DNA of 64,000 nt from Brasenia schreberi (GCA_036023115.1 JAYKKT010000090.1:32596001-32660000), one strand, 5' to 3'; positions 25,240-37,609 are shown, counted from the first letter of the stretch. The notes: a model not told the origin generated them from the sequence alone. Made by a program: numbers and translations.

Positions 25240-26420
25240 CATTGGGAAGCATACCACGAGTGCAAATTTCGAGAAATCATACTAAACTTGAGGTTAGTCT
25301 AAATCTTTTGATTTTGCATGAAATGGAAAGCAAAAATGAGACATATGTATCCTTGATCCAAAAAACTATCAAAGTTGGGCAAGGACCATGAAAAAATATT
25401 TGTTGTCAAAAGATTTTTGGGATTATATTGATGGAACAATAAAAGAACCGATTTTGAATATTGATTTGAATGATGATGAGATTGTTAAAGCTCATTAAAA
25501 ATATAAGCAAGACTTAAAATCATTGGAAAAAATGAATATGAAAATTACTTGGATTATTTGTCAAAATGTAGATGATAAGCTTAGAAATATAATTAGTGCT
25601 TTCGAAAATGCATTTGAAACTTAAGAATATTTGAAAAAACTTCATTCTCAAGATGATTTTGTCTTTCAAATTGATTTGATGAAAAGAATGATAATGCTTA
25701 AACAAGAAAATTTAAGCATTATAGACTATCATAATGAGTTTTCAAAATTATGAACTCAACTTAGGAGCTTTGATAAATTTGAGAAACTTTAAAAATTAGA
25801 TGAATTTCAAGAGTTTTTTAACAATCAATATTTCTTTTTGTTCATGCGTGGGTTAAGAGATGAATTTGAAAATATTAGATCAAATTTAATACATAGACAA
25901 CCTAGACCTAGAGGAGACTCGTTTTTGGCCGACCTTGTTATGGAGAAAACAAGGTTGAAAAATATTAATGTTACAAAAGAAGTTGTTCTTGTCGCCTCCA
26001 AACCGGGAGCCAACATGAAGACATACAAACCTCCGCATGCAAAAAATGAAGGATCAAAGAAACCCATGGGCCCGTGGCTAACCAAGGACACCATTTGTCA
26101 CTATTGCAAGGAAAGTGGTCATATCAAAACCACTTTTCCTCTTCTTTGAAAAAAGTTTGGAAATGTGAGAACCGTAAAAGAAAAAGAAGGAGTTTTGCCC
26201 AACAACATTAAGGCATACATAGAAGAAATGTTTAAGGAAAAAGCAAGCATTTCCGGGAACACTCTATCCACCTCTAAGGTATGTCTTAGTTTTTAGATTT
26301 GGGTGCCTCTTTTCATATGACTCATTGTGAAAATTCCTTGAATGAATCTCATGATACCGTTGGAAAACATGTTTTTACTGCAGATGGTACAAAACTTCAA
26401 ATTAAGAAAATAAAAAAATT
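25240..26420 (+). pseudogene. Copia A gag and protease (broken)
   Basis: Gag: a DUF/UBN2-like capsid region with several stops ('KKYLLSKDFWDYIDGTIKEP' at about 25,390; 'FLFMRGLRDEFENIRSNL' at about 25,835). It then has a zinc knuckle CHYCKESGHIKTTFP near 26,097, in which the final Cys is replaced. Protease: 'LDLGASFHMTHCENS' near 26,295, where the usual DSGA active site reads DLGA. Gag would coat the element's RNA in virus-like particles and the protease would cut the polyprotein. Neither can be functional here. Confidence 0.8.
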
Positions 26421-26759
26421 TAAAAAGAAAATTTAAAAATTAAAAGTGTAAGCTTTATACCTAAACTAAATTTAAACTTGTTTTTGGATGCTCAAATTTG
26501 TGATAATGATTGTATAATCACTTTCTCATCCAAGCATTTTGTGGTGCAGGATCACCTATCGAAGAAGGTGATTGGTCAGGGCCATAGAGAAAGTGAATTA
26601 TACAAAATGGATCTATGTTATCAATAGCGTGCTATAGCTGCTGCTATAGCATTTTAGCGGAGCTAAAACCGCTATAGCGGGTAGCCCTTAGCGGGAGACC
26701 CACCAAAACGCAATTAGCGCCGCAAGCAGTGCTATAGTGGACTGCTAAGCGGACACTTT

Positions 26760-27060
26760 CAAATCAGTTTGGGTCGGGTCGATGATCGACCCGACCCAAA
26801 TGATATAAAGGGACGAACGAGGGTTTCTCGTTCGTCCCTGACTCCCTGCATCTCTCGCCTCTCTCCATCCTCTTCGAGGCGCTCTCGCGTGCGCCTCCCC
26901 CTCTTAATCCTCACCGGGCCGCTCCCACCTGTCCCCGCTACCGCCTTGAGGTACGCCCCTCCCTCTCCCTCTTCGGGCCGCTCCCGCGTGCACCTCCCCC
27001 TTTCCCGCCACCATCTCCCCCCTGTCCCGCCCCTCCCTTTCCCGCCACCATTCATCATGC
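26760..27060 (+). promoter_or_regulatory. GC/CT-rich leader of hAT copy 1
   Basis: A sharp rise in C, G and CpG over AT-rich surroundings just inside the left end, starting with an inverted 'gggtcgggtcga/tcgacccgaccc' word and a TATA-like 'gatataaag' near 26,810. hAT copy 2 has the same arrangement at 35,880-36,110. Probably the transposon promoter and 5' leader; this is inference. Confidence 0.45.
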
Positions 27061-28021
27061 TTGCTTATAAGCTTACTTGGTTTACATTCACAGATATTGT
27101 TCTTTGAAACATTTGACTGATTTCAGCATGCCTTTCATTTCATATTTTCTTTGAGGACTTTAATAGCCAATTGTTTGAATTTTTGAAGTTTGCTTATCCC
27201 TTCTGGTTCAATAGGTTCCAGGTCCAATCTGGTTCTGGTTCTGAACCTATTTGGTTCCAAATTCATTAAAAAAAATCATGCATCAAGGTTGGGATTTTTT
27301 AATTAGAACCAAAATATGACATTGGACCGTTGGTTTTGAGCAGCCGGTACGGGTTCCAGTTCAGCCTTTTACAGGTGGAACTAGAACTGGAACCGAACTG
27401 TGGGGTCTCTGGTTTGGTTCCAGTTCTGGAGGTGACTCCAATCTATTTCAACCTGTCAGGCCAGGTCGAAACCAGCCACCTCTACTAGAGTGTATGCTTG
27501 AATAGGAATTATTTTGTTTGGTTCCTTATTTTAGATAATGCCTCCATTATGGTGCTGGTTAGAATCGTTAGATAAAAGCTGGTTTGGACATGCTGGGGTC
27601 TTTACCAGGGACAATGACAAGACAACCTATCTATAAAAGACAACAATATTGCATCAAATCGATGAATGGAATTTCACCACAAGTGCAAACCGCATGTCAT
27701 GTGAACAGTCAGGAAACTAAGCTTTTAAATGACCATATCTTTTTTGTTTCCAAGACCTTTTTAAATGTTTTGGAACATTACAAGTGGCAATAACCTCCAT
27801 TATGGTGCAGGTTACAACTAATCTAGCTTTATAACGATTTAGAGATCCATCACCATTTGTTTTATGGGTTTCACGTGTAGAATTTGCTCTTTGTATCTTA
27901 TGATGTAAAAAGTCCAACAATATATTCACTTCAGCCTAGTGTTACTTATTTAATGTTCTATTTCTTGTATAAGGTTCGAAAACTCAAGCTGAGTAGTTAT
28001 TCTTATTTTTTGTAGTGAGTA

Positions 28022-31000
28022 TGGAATCATCAACAAGTGCAGCTGCTTATCCTCTAAGTAGCAGTGGTAGTTATGGCACCGGCACTATTAATGCAATTGG
28101 TAATCGGTTTTCTAGTCCACCATGCAACTACAGACCCCCATCTTCTAAGGATCCAGGATGGAATTAGGGTTTGACAAAATCTAAGATAGATAATATGTCA
28201 GTATTTTGTATATTATGTAGTCATGTTTCTACCAGCGGAATAACAAGATACAAGGACCATTTAATGGGAAGAAGCGGAAATGTGGCAGCTTGCAAGAATG
28301 CAACCGAAGAAATAAAGAAAACAATTTATGATTATGTGCACAATACATCTAAGAAGAAGGCCAAAAATATTTCATTTCCATATCGAGAAAAAGTTTCTAG
28401 TATGGAAGGTAACATAGTGACAAGCACCCAATGCTCATCATCTTCATCGTCATTTGGCTCACAACCAGGCTCACTATGACAAGCTACATTGGAAAAATGA
28501 TATAAGAAAGAAGAAAGAGAACGTGTATGCATATCCATTAGCAGGTGGATGTATCAAAATGGAATCCCTTTTAATGTTGTGAGATCTCCTACCTTTAAAG
28601 CGATGGTAAATGATATAGAGCAGTTTGGACCTGGAATGAAGGTTCCATCATACCATGAAGTAAGGAAAACATTCTTGGAGAAGGAAGTAGGAAGAGTAAG
28701 AGAGTTTACAAATGGATTTAGAAAGCATTGGGCTACTTATGGATGTTCTATTATGTCAGATGGATGGACAGATAGAAAACATAGAACACTAATAAATTTT
28801 TTAGTACATTGTTCTCAAGGTACAGTTTTTCTTAAGTCCATTGATGCATCCCATGAAGTAAAGGATGCAAATAAATTGTATACATTGTTAAAAGAAGTAA
28901 TCTTAGAGGTTGGAGAGAAGAATGTTGTGCGGGTGGTTATAGATAATGCAACAAATTATGTTGATGGCTGAATTTAATCATTTGCTTTGAACACCATGTG
29001 CTGCACACTGTATAGATTTGATGCTTGAAGATATTGGAGAGACAAAAAACTAAAAGGCATCTTCAGTCGGGCAAAGAAGCTAGTGACATTTATGTATGCT
29101 CCTGATTAGATATTGCATATGATGAGACATTTTACAGGAGGAAAAGACATATATAGACCGGTTGTGACCTGTTTTGCTACTAGATTCTTAACTCTGAACA
29201 ATTTGTGGCAGTCAAAAGAAGCTCTAAGATCGATGGTTATTTCTGAACAATGGGAGAAATGCCTTTTATCAGATAGTATTGAAGGAAAGCAATCTAAGAC
29301 AATAATTTTGCAACTTAGATTTTGGAAGGGCATTAGTTTTTTCACTGAGAATAATGGGTCTTTTGGTAGATATTTTACGTATGGTCGACAGTGATGAGAA
29401 ACCAGCCATGAGCTACACATATGAGAAGATGGATCGTGTAAAGAAACAAATAAAGGTGCGTAAATATTTCAATTTTATGTGTTAATCTTTACTTAATAAT
29501 CTTATAAATTAATAACATTTCACTTCTTGTTTTATAGGTTAATATGAAAAACAAAGAAGAGCAGTATGCTTTTATTTGGGAGATCATAGACAAAAGATGG
29601 GACAGGCAAATGCATAAGCCATTTCATGCTGCTGCATTGTATCTGAATCCAGGGTTGTATTATGATTATGATGGGATAGAATGTAATGTTGAGATTAAAG
29701 GTGTCATAGCTATACTTGTACGAAGTAAGGAAGAACAACAACAAGTGAGTCATCAACTTATAAGTTATCGAAGTGCATCAAGTTGTTTTGGACTAGAATT
29801 AGCTATAAGTTCGAGGAAAACATGTGCACCAGGTAATTAATTCAAGCAACTTTGCTTTCTTAATTATTTCATTATTAAGATATGATTTAAGGTTTTGAAT
29901 ATGATTAACTTATTGTTTACACATGATTTTTAACTTTTTGTAATAGCCGAATGGTGGATGACCTTTGGTTATTGATGCCCTGAATTGCAAAGTTTTGCTA
30001 TACGGGTTTTGAACCTTACTTTTAGTGCTACCCCATGTGAGCGCAACTGGAGTACCTTTGAAATGGTAAGAAATTAGGAATTATGCTTTTTATTTACATT
30101 ATAAATAAATATTTTTTTTTTATTGAGTTAACAACTTACCTAAATTCTTTCTCTTATCTTAGATTCTTCGTATTATTGCATCAAAAGCTTAACGATTTAG
30201 CTTTTGTGCAATATAACGAAAAGCTCAGAAGAATGTACGAAGAGAGGAAATTTAATGGAGCAAATTTTGACCCATCATGTTGGCATCGGTTGACAACATA
30301 GAATTGGCACACATTGCAATTGATGGAGATGTTACACATAGAAATTAAAATTGGCACACATTGCATTCCCCAAAAGGAAAGTTTTAAATACCTAGGGTCA
30401 ATTTTTCAAAGTGATGGAAGAATTGATGGAGATGTTACACATAGAATTAATGCTGGTTGGTTAAAATGGAGAGGAGCATCAGGTATTCTTTGTGATAAGA
30501 AGATACCATTAAAATTAAAAGGTAAATATTATAGAGCAGCAGTTAGGCCTGCCATGTTTTATGGTTCTGAGTGTTGGGCAGTTAATCATCAACATGTACA
30601 AAAGATGTATGTGACAGAAATGAAGATGTTGAGATGGATGAGTGGTCATACAAGAAAAGACCGTATACATAATGAGGTTATTAGAAACAAATTAGGAGTG
30701 GCACCAATAGAGGCTAAAATGAGAGAACAACGTTTAAGATGGTTTGGACATATAGAAAGAAGATCAAAAGAAGAACCTGTAAGAAGGTTAGAAAAACTAA
30801 ATTTGGAAAGTATTAAAAGAGGTAGAGGACGACCACAAAAGTGTTGGAAAGAAACAATAAAGAATGATCTAGCTTATTGGGAGTTAACTGTTAACATGGC
30901 ACACGATAGAGATCTGTGGAAACAAAGAATCCATGTAGCCGACCCCGTCTAGTATGAGAAAAGGCTTAGTTGTTGTTGTTGCATGTTGGCATCGGTTGAA

Positions 31001-31264
31001 GATCACGATGAATATCCTACTGATAATGAGTTCGTTGGTGATGATGATTCCCTTACTTGACGAAATGTCGATATGGCATCTGAAGCATCAAGAGCGGGTG
31101 CTACTGCTGTTTATACAAGGTCGAGGACACGAAAACGACAAAGAAGGCAAAGCAAAGGGAAGGATAAGTTGCCTATGGAAGATGAAGAAGAATTTAATTT
31201 TGAAGAAACACATGAAGAGGAAGAGGAAATAGAAGAATACGGATCTTTTTCTGAAAATGAGTGA
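28022..31264 (+). pseudogene. hAT transposase, copy 1 (BED finger, DUF659, dimerisation domain)
   Basis: Cut-and-paste transposase. The start MESSTSAAAYPLS at 28,022 is shared with copy 2. A BED-type finger CILCSHVSTSGITRYKDHLM lies at about 28,207-28,266 and the DUF659 region 'GCSIMSDGWTDRKHRTLINF' at about 28,743-28,802. The catalytic middle is frameshifted, and the dimerisation region 'SATPCERNWSTFE' lies at about 30,030-30,060. The C-terminus is Lys/Arg-rich then acidic (31,073-31,264) and ends SFSENE. Introns are visible at about 29,456-29,538, 29,832-29,946 and 30,065-30,162 with GT-AG ends. In-frame stops (for example after DPGWN and GSQPGSL), a lost frame near 28,970-29,110 and a LINE near the last exon make it inactive. 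Confidence 0.85.
30294..30981 (+). mobile_element. RTE LINE 3' fragment inside hAT copy 1
   Basis: Flanked by the 18-bp duplication CATGTTGGCATCGGTTGA (30,276-30,293 and 30,982-30,999). The body encodes an open 212-residue C-terminal part of the LINE polyprotein (30,314-30,952: '[20 protein letters not shown]', '[20 protein letters not shown]', '[20 protein letters not shown]') and ends in (TTG)n. The first ~50 bases are scrambled: 'gaattggcacacattgc' and 'gatggagatgttacaca' appear again further in, so the 5' junction involved template switching. Confidence 0.92.
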
Positions 31265-31599
31265 ACATGACCTAAACAATTAAGTGTGATTGTAAATTTG
31301 TAATTGAATTTTGATGGATGTTATGTACTTTTTGAATTAGCTTATTGGCCTTTATGTACTTTTGATGGATGCATAGCATTATGTTCAATGTTTAAAGATG
31401 CTTTCTAAGGCTACCTTCCCTGCTTTATTGCAAATTGTTGTTCAATAAAATTGTCATTGTCTTTGATTAGTGGGTAAGTATGATCAAAGTAATGTAATAT
31501 GTTATCCGTAGTTATCGTGTTGTTTATAAATTGATGACACATTCATTATCTTGTGATGTAGGTGATCATCGAGTGGACATGGTTAATATAAAGTTTGGA

Positions 31600-31916
31600 C
31601 ATTAAAGAAGAAAAGAAAGGCAAAAGAAGATCATGAACTCCTATCACCAAAATGTTCAACAGTTCAAACTTCAAATAATGAATGGACATATCAAAGGCAC
31701 ACGAGATTCCCAAATGTTCATAAATTTGCTGGATACATCGATACAGTGCATTCCATATGCTATCCAGCAAATTCAGGAACATTAGGGAATCTCATGTGCC
31801 TTTGATATGGCCATCCAAGTGCTATTGCCTTAATATCTCATTATTTGAAGTTTTACTTATTGAATATGTTGATGATAGGAGTTTTTGATCTTTTGCCTTT
31901 CTTTTTTGCTTTAATG
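31600..31916. repeat. Long imperfect inverted repeat (hairpin) in hAT copy 1
   Basis: The left arm (about 31,600-31,734) and right arm (about 31,762-31,916) are reverse complements over nearly their full length, with a 27-base spacer and a ~23-base insertion in the right arm. Paired words include 'aaagaaaggcaaaaga', 'cttcaaataatga', 'catatcaaaggcaca' and 'tttgctggat'. hAT copy 2 lacks this segment. A transcript across it would fold into a long hairpin. Confidence 0.85.
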
Positions 31917-32195
31917 TTTGAACTTTCATGCAGTTTGGCTGGAGATGAGGCATACTACAAATAATATGGGCTAAAAGGTACGTGACATTCCTCCTTTACT
32001 ACTTTTTCCTATTCATTAGTGAGTGTTTTGCTCGTTCATTTATTAAAGAACTGATTATGTTTCTTGATATTTCTTAGAAGTTAGAAAACCTATTATATAT
32101 ATATAATTTTTTAATCATAAATAAAAGTGTACCGCTAAATCCGCTATATCCCCGCTACCTCTATATCAGGGTCAACCGCTATTGATAACTAAGAA

Positions 32196-33250
32196 ATGAA
32201 TTATTTGGTTATGCCAAATTTTGAGTCTTTTAATGTGGCCTTAGATGCTACACTTTGGCATAAAAGACTTCGACATTTAAATTTGCAAAAATTATGTAAC
32301 ATTCCTTTGATGAAAAAGATTAGAGAACAAAAGTTTGAATGTAAAGATTGTATTATTGGGAAGATCCATCATCTCCCGTTTGGTGAAAGAAACTATGTAC
32401 CCAACAAAGCTTTTGATTTAATACATTTTATTGTTTGGGGCCTTGCTCCCGTTGTTTGAGGAGTTCAATACTATGTGATATTTGTAGATGACTTTACTTG
32501 TTTTACTTCGATATATCTTTTAAAGTATAAATCAGAAGTATTTGAAAAATTTATAACATTTTACAATATGATCAAAAATCAATTTGGAGTCACCATTAAG
32601 ATTTTTAGATCGGATTCAGTAGGAGAATACATGTCAAATGAATTTCAAAAATTTGTTGAAATAAATGGGATCTGTCATCAAAAGTATTGCACTAAAACTC
32701 CTCAACAAAATGGCTTGGCTGAGAGAAAACAGATACACATTATAGAAACATGCCTAACTATGTTAATTGCCAGTAATATTCCTAAATTTTTATGGGCAGA
32801 AGCTACTCTTACTGCAGTTTATCTTATAAATAGAATGCCTTCATCCAATCTTGAAAATATTTCTCCTTTTGAAAAATTATATAATATTTCTCCTTATTAT
32901 AAAAGACTTAGAGTTTTTGGATATAGATGCTTTGTTTATACAGATAAAAATGATAAATTGTCACCTAGGGCTATTGAATGTGTATTTCTTCGTTATGGCA
33001 TACACAAAAAGGGTTATAGGTGTTTTAATCCTATTGATGACAATAATTTTTTTTGAGAATGATGTCTACTATAAGTCTAAATCCTTAGAAAATTCTGAAT
33101 CTTCCATATCTCAAGATTTTTTTTATCTAAAAGACGACGATTATGACTCTGTAGCTCATCAGGATATTTCTCTTGAGAGTAGTGATGCTCCGAATACAAT
33201 TGTTGATTCACAACCCATTGTTGAACCCTTTTCATTACATTATACATGAC
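32196..33250 (+). pseudogene. Copia A GAG-pre-integrase and integrase
   Basis: The pre-integrase zinc region 'LWHKRLRHLNLQKLCNI...FECKDCIIGKIHHLPF' lies at 32,250-32,390. A frame break near 32,460 precedes the integrase core, with D in 'IFVDDFTCF' (32,478), D in 'FRSDSVGEY' (about 32,605) and E in 'QQNGLAERK' (about 32,706), so the D,D,E catalytic triad is present. The frame is open from 32,475 to 33,056 and then shifts into 'NDVYYKSKS' (about 33,058). Integrase inserts the element's cDNA into the host chromosome. The stop near 32,458 separates it from the upstream polyprotein. Confidence 0.88.
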
Positions 33251-33348
33251 GTCATAGAGAAATTGATGACACATGTCTAGAACCTAGGGTTTCAAAACCT
33301 CCCTAATGTTTTGTTTCCTATGGATCTTTTGAACCTCAATGTAAAAAC

Positions 33349-34880
33349 TTGATTGCACCTCTTCATCAAGTTAGTGAACCAAAGTTTTATCATCAAGCTA
33401 AAGGTATTCCAGAATGGGAAGATGCTATGAGGGATGAACTTAAAGCCTTAAATAAAGCTCAGACATGGACTGTTGTACCCATACCAAAAGATAAGAAAGT
33501 TATTCGATATCGATGGGTCTACAAAATCAAAATTCATAGCAATGAACATATTGAGAGATATAAGGTCAGACTGAATGCAAAGGGTTATGCCCAAGAATAT
33601 GGAATTGATTATGATGAAACATTTGCCCCAGTTACTAGGATGACCATAATTAGAATTCTCACCCTTAGTGCAATTAGTAAATGGGATATATATCAACTTT
33701 ATGTTAAAAATGCTTTTCTGAATGGTTACTTGACTAAAGAAGTTTATATGACCCCTCCTGGTTTTAATGTTACTCATGGTCATGCTCTTAAATTGCAAAA
33801 AGCTTTGTATGGTCTAAAACTAGATCCCAAGGCTTGGTTTGATCGATTTGAAAAATTCATGTATTTACATAATTTTATAACTTGTTATAGTGACACTTCT
33901 TTGTTTGTACGAAAGACAGAAACATGTATTATTATTTTGCTATTGGATGTGGATGATATGATCATCATTGGGAGTGATGAAGTAGGGATCAAAGAGGTTA
34001 AACATAATCTTCACAAAGAATTTGACATGAAAGACTTAGGCCTCCTTAACTATTTTTTGGGCATTGAAATTACTAGAAACAGTTGTGGGTATTTTATGTC
34101 ACAGACTAAATTTATAAATGATATCATCTGGTCTGACAGATAACAAACTAGTGGACACACCAAAAGTTTTAGGTACCAAGTTAAGATCCAGTGATGGTGA
34201 AAAATTAGATGATCTCACCCCATACAGACAACTCATAGGTACCCTTACCTATCTCATTATTACCAGACCATATATCTCTCATGCAGTTCATACAGCTAGT
34301 CAATTTCAGCAGGCACCAACTTCTCTTCATATGAGTGATGTTTTACGTATCATTCGATATGCAATAAATACTTCTAAGAAGGGGGTTTTATTAACTTCTT
34401 CTTCGTCTTTTGATTTATCTGTATATACAAATGCTGATTGGGGTGGAGATGTCAACAACAGACACTCTACGACTATTTTTGTGTTTTTCTAGGTGAATCA
34501 CTTATCTCCTGAAAGTGTAAGAAGCAACAGAAAGTGTCGCTCTCATCAATTGAAGCTGAATATCCAGTCATGACTACTGCGACTACGGAGATTTCTTGGA
34601 TTACATCTATTTTAGGTGATATGGGAATTACTTTGCAACATCTTGTCACTATGTATTGTGATAATAAAAGCGCCATGTACATTGCCTCCAACAATACCTT
34701 TAATGAAAGGACGAAACACATTGAGATGGATTGTCATTTTGTTCGTGAAGAATGTTTGAACAAGAATATAACATTGTGTTATGTTACATCTGAGATACAA
34801 CTAAAGGATTTCTTCACCAAATCTCTCTTGGCCACTCGTTTTCAATTTTTGTTGGACAAACTTTCGGTATATACTCCGTA
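33349..34880 (+). pseudogene. Copia A reverse transcriptase and RNase H
   Basis: RT: 'WEDAMRDELKALNKAQTWTV', 'YRWVYKIKIHSNEHIERYKV', 'DYDETFAPVTRMTIIR', 'ALYGLKLDPKAWFDRF' and the catalytic box LLLDVDDMIII, where copia normally has YVDD. The frame is open from 33,349 to 34,143, then shifts to 34,118-34,492 ('DTPKVLGTKLRSSDGEKL') and again to the RNase H tail 34,534-34,881 ('SSIEAEYPVMTTATTEISWI', 'YCDNKSAMYIASN', 'ERTKHIEMDCHFVREE'). These two enzymes make double-stranded cDNA from element RNA. At least two frame breaks inactivate it. Confidence 0.9.
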
Positions 34881-34894
34881 AGTTTGAGGGGGGG

Positions 34895-35270
34895 TGTTAA
34901 TTGTAATAGGTATACGGGCCATTAGGACCCGTGTTTGTGATTGGATTGGCCCAGGCCACTAGGGCCTGGCTGGCCTCCAACGGCTAGTTACTAGCCGTTA
35001 GAATGTGCTGTGCACAACACAGCAGCTAGCCTTCAAGGTTGGCTTTTGCACTTTCTTTTCTCTTCATATGTTGTATCTCTTCCCTATAAATATCTCATTC
35101 TATCATCAATAAATTTATGTTGTCTTTGCACAACTTTTGTTTAGTGTTTGACTTGTTTCTACATTCTTGTTGAGATATTTGTGTGTGACATCCATATTTG
35201 GATGATTTGAGTTCTTAGCGCTTTGACAAATTGGTTCGTGGACGCTTACACTTTTATTGGGCAATTACTA
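34895..35270 (+). repeat. Right LTR of copia A
   Basis: It begins TGTTAATTG directly after the polypurine tract GAGGGGGGG (34,886-34,894). Similarity to the left LTR is clear to 'ggacgctt' at 35,247 and then fades, so the end is uncertain by about 20 bases. Confidence 0.8.
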
Positions 35271-35740
35271 GCGGCCTAAGCGATTCAACTTCAAAAGCAA
35301 TAATTATGGAAGGAATCACTCTTACAAGTTGTTATTGTTAGCAGTATCAACGGGCTTTTGAACCCAGATGGATGTGTGCATAGGGCTCATGCCTATAACT
35401 CACCAACTCATGTTTTCTACACTGAGGTCCATATCTATAATGTCAAAGTTGTGTCCCTATGACTGAGCTGCTATTATTAGTGTATAGGGTCCTCATTCCT
35501 GCCAACCACCAGGATCCCATGTTCTCTAGACCAACGAGCAGCATAGTAACTGGAATTGCTTGATTACCATAGGATTTCTCTGAATTTTACCATCCCTCTC
35601 CCATTTTTTTATCTAATCCCAATCACCTAGCAGGTCATGCCTCATGGGTGAACATATTGCCTTGGACTCTGTTTTCCGATTCCACAGTTGTTGTCCCCTT
35701 GTATGATTTTGCTCCTAGATTAAGTTGATATTTACCTTAG
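35271..35740. other. Spacer between copia A and hAT copy 2
   Basis: Non-coding DNA with no family signature I recognise. It may be the host DNA or an old repeat into which copia A inserted. Confidence 0.4.
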
Positions 35741-37266
35741 TTATCAATAGCGCGCTATAGTGCACTATAGTGTTTTAGCGGTGCTAAAATCGCTATAGCG
35801 GGGACCCTTAGTGGGCAACCCGAAATAGCCAATATAGCGCCGCTAACACACTGTTAGCGGACAGTGTTAGTAATAATGTGTTGGGTCGAGTCGATCGACC
35901 CAATCCAAATGTAATAAAAGGTCACACCGTCATGCAGACGAGGGTTATCTCTCTCTCTCCCCCACCTCTCCCTCTCTCGCCTCTCGCCATCTCTCACTCC
36001 CGCGGCCCCCCTCTCGCTGTTGCTCTCCGCCACCACCCCCACGGACACCAGGTACACTCTTTCTCTCTTCTCTCTCCCCTTTCTGTCTTCTCTCTCCCTT
36101 AGTGAAAGCGGCACTCCCATATTGATTCAACAAATAAGATTGATGCGTTCCAAGCTAAATATATCATGTACCACTGCTTTACAAATATAGTTTAATATAG
36201 CATTTGGTGGTTAGAACTCGGATGTCGGATCCATACAGATAAGAAATATCATTAATGTAACTTATGCGTTCCAAGCTACAATATACCATGTACCATTGCT
36301 TTACATATTGATGCATAAAGCATATCCAAAATGCCCAATAACACGATACAGATTGATGCATATCCTAAATGTTTTCCTCAAAAATGAAAACTATGACGAT
36401 ATGGTTATGATATTCCCATCTATCTTAAGATACATGGTTGGGTAGTTGCTATAGTGATGAGTCACTTTGACATGTACAGTACATTACAACACTATTGTAT
36501 AACAAGATGTGCTATTATACTTCTATTTACCTGATAGAAAGGGGAATCAACCTCAATGCGTCAAAGGGAATCAATACACAGGGCATGCATCTGGCTTAGC
36601 CTTCTCATTGTTAATGTTACCCAAAACAAAAGAATGATGAAACTTGTGTTCACCACTTATAACCGTTCATCAGCTTAGTGCTACTTATTTAGTGATACCA
36701 AATTACCAATAAATGTTACTCATTTAGTGTTTTATTTCTTGTATATGGTTGGAAAACTACAACTGAGTAGTTTTTCTTATTTTTTGTAGTGAGTATGGAA
36801 TCATCAACAAGTGCAGTTACTTGTTCTCCAAGTGGCAATGGCAGTTGTGGCACCGACATTATAATACAATTGGTATTCGATTTTCTAATCCAGCATACAA
36901 CTATAGACCCCCAACTTCTAAGGATCCAGAATGAAATTGGGGTTTGACAAAATCTAGGACAAATAATATGTCAGTGTTTTGTACATTATGCGGTCATGTT
37001 TCTACCAATGGAATAACAAGATACAAGGATCATTTAATGAGAAGGAGCGAAAATGTAGTAGCTTGGAAGAATGCAACTGAAGAAATAAAGAAAACAATTT
37101 ACGATTATATGCAAAGTATATCGAAGAAGAAGACCGAGAAGATTTAATTTCCATATGGAGAAGAAGCTTCTATCATGGAAGCTAACATAAGGGGAGGCGC
37201 CCGATGTTTATCATTATTTGGCTTACGACCACCACTTTCAAAGGGACCCATGGATTCATTTGTACG

Positions 37267-37596
37267 TGTTGAAGAATATGCTTATCTAGTGTTCTTTGTG
37301 TTAGTTTTATAATTTCTGATGTTTTTAGGTATTATTGTACTCGCCCAAAACTTTAGGGGCATTTTAGTAATTTTCTGTACTAGGTGTATTTTGGTTAAAT
37401 TCCGTTTTATAGCTCCCTATATAAGGGCTGGTAGGTTGTATTAGACTTAGAGGTTGTGTTGTAAGAGAGACTGGAGAAGAGGGGGGGCAACCTCTATTGG
37501 AGGTCCACCCCTTGCTTCAATCCCTCATTTTTCCTCTTTAATATTAGTCTTATTTTGTGTGTTTAGTCTTTTGTAATGCTATTCTGAATTACAACA
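37267..37596 (+). repeat. Left LTR of the transducing element
   Basis: 330 bases, nearly identical to 41,020-41,358, with a TATA box (TATATAAG, about 37,418-37,425). The two LTRs differ by only a few substitutions and a short insertion, so the insertion is fairly recent. Confidence 0.93.
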
Positions 37597-37609
37597 TGGT
37601 ATCAGAGCC
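37597..37609 (+). other. Primer-binding site of the transducing element
   Basis: TGGTATCAGAGCC, a perfect initiator-Met tRNA complement, immediately after the LTR. Confidence 0.92.

Larger units (their letters stand above)
26618..32188 (+). mobile_element. hAT-family DNA transposon (copy 1)
   Basis: The termini are TTATCAATAGCG (26,618) and CGCTATTGATAA (ending 32,188), with rich 'gctatag/ccgctat' subterminal repeats. It sits inside copia A, whose coding sequence resumes on both sides. A GC- and CT-rich leader (26,760-27,060) is followed by a multi-exon transposase with BED-type finger, DUF659 and hAT dimerisation regions, and then a 3' region with a long hairpin. An RTE LINE is nested at 30,294-30,981. 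No exact 8-bp target duplication is visible (GATCTATG against CTAAGAAA), which is unusual for hAT. Confidence 0.85.
24812..35270 (+). mobile_element. Ty1/copia LTR retrotransposon A, interrupted by an hAT element
   Basis: The LTRs are 24,812-25,182 and 34,895 to about 35,270. The primer-binding site (initiator-Met tRNA type) follows the left LTR, and a G-rich polypurine tract precedes the right one. Internal order is copia-like: gag with a CCHC knuckle, protease, integrase, RT, RNase H. An hAT element splits it at 26,618-32,188, between protease and the GAG-pre-integrase region. Stops occur in gag, protease, integrase end and RT. No matching 5-bp target duplication is visible, since the right edge is diverged. 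The left LTR start is taken from the right LTR, where TGTTAATTG directly follows the polypurine tract. Confidence 0.9.

Noticed and set aside
26759..27107. Arg/Gly- and Pro/Ser-rich frames in the GC-rich leader of hAT copy 1
   Set aside because: The low-complexity protein is explained by GC- and CT-rich leader DNA. The transposase start is further downstream and conserved between copies.
24812..35270. A target-site duplication for copia A
   Set aside because: The five bases left of the LTR (GGAGT) and those after either possible right end do not match, so none is claimed.
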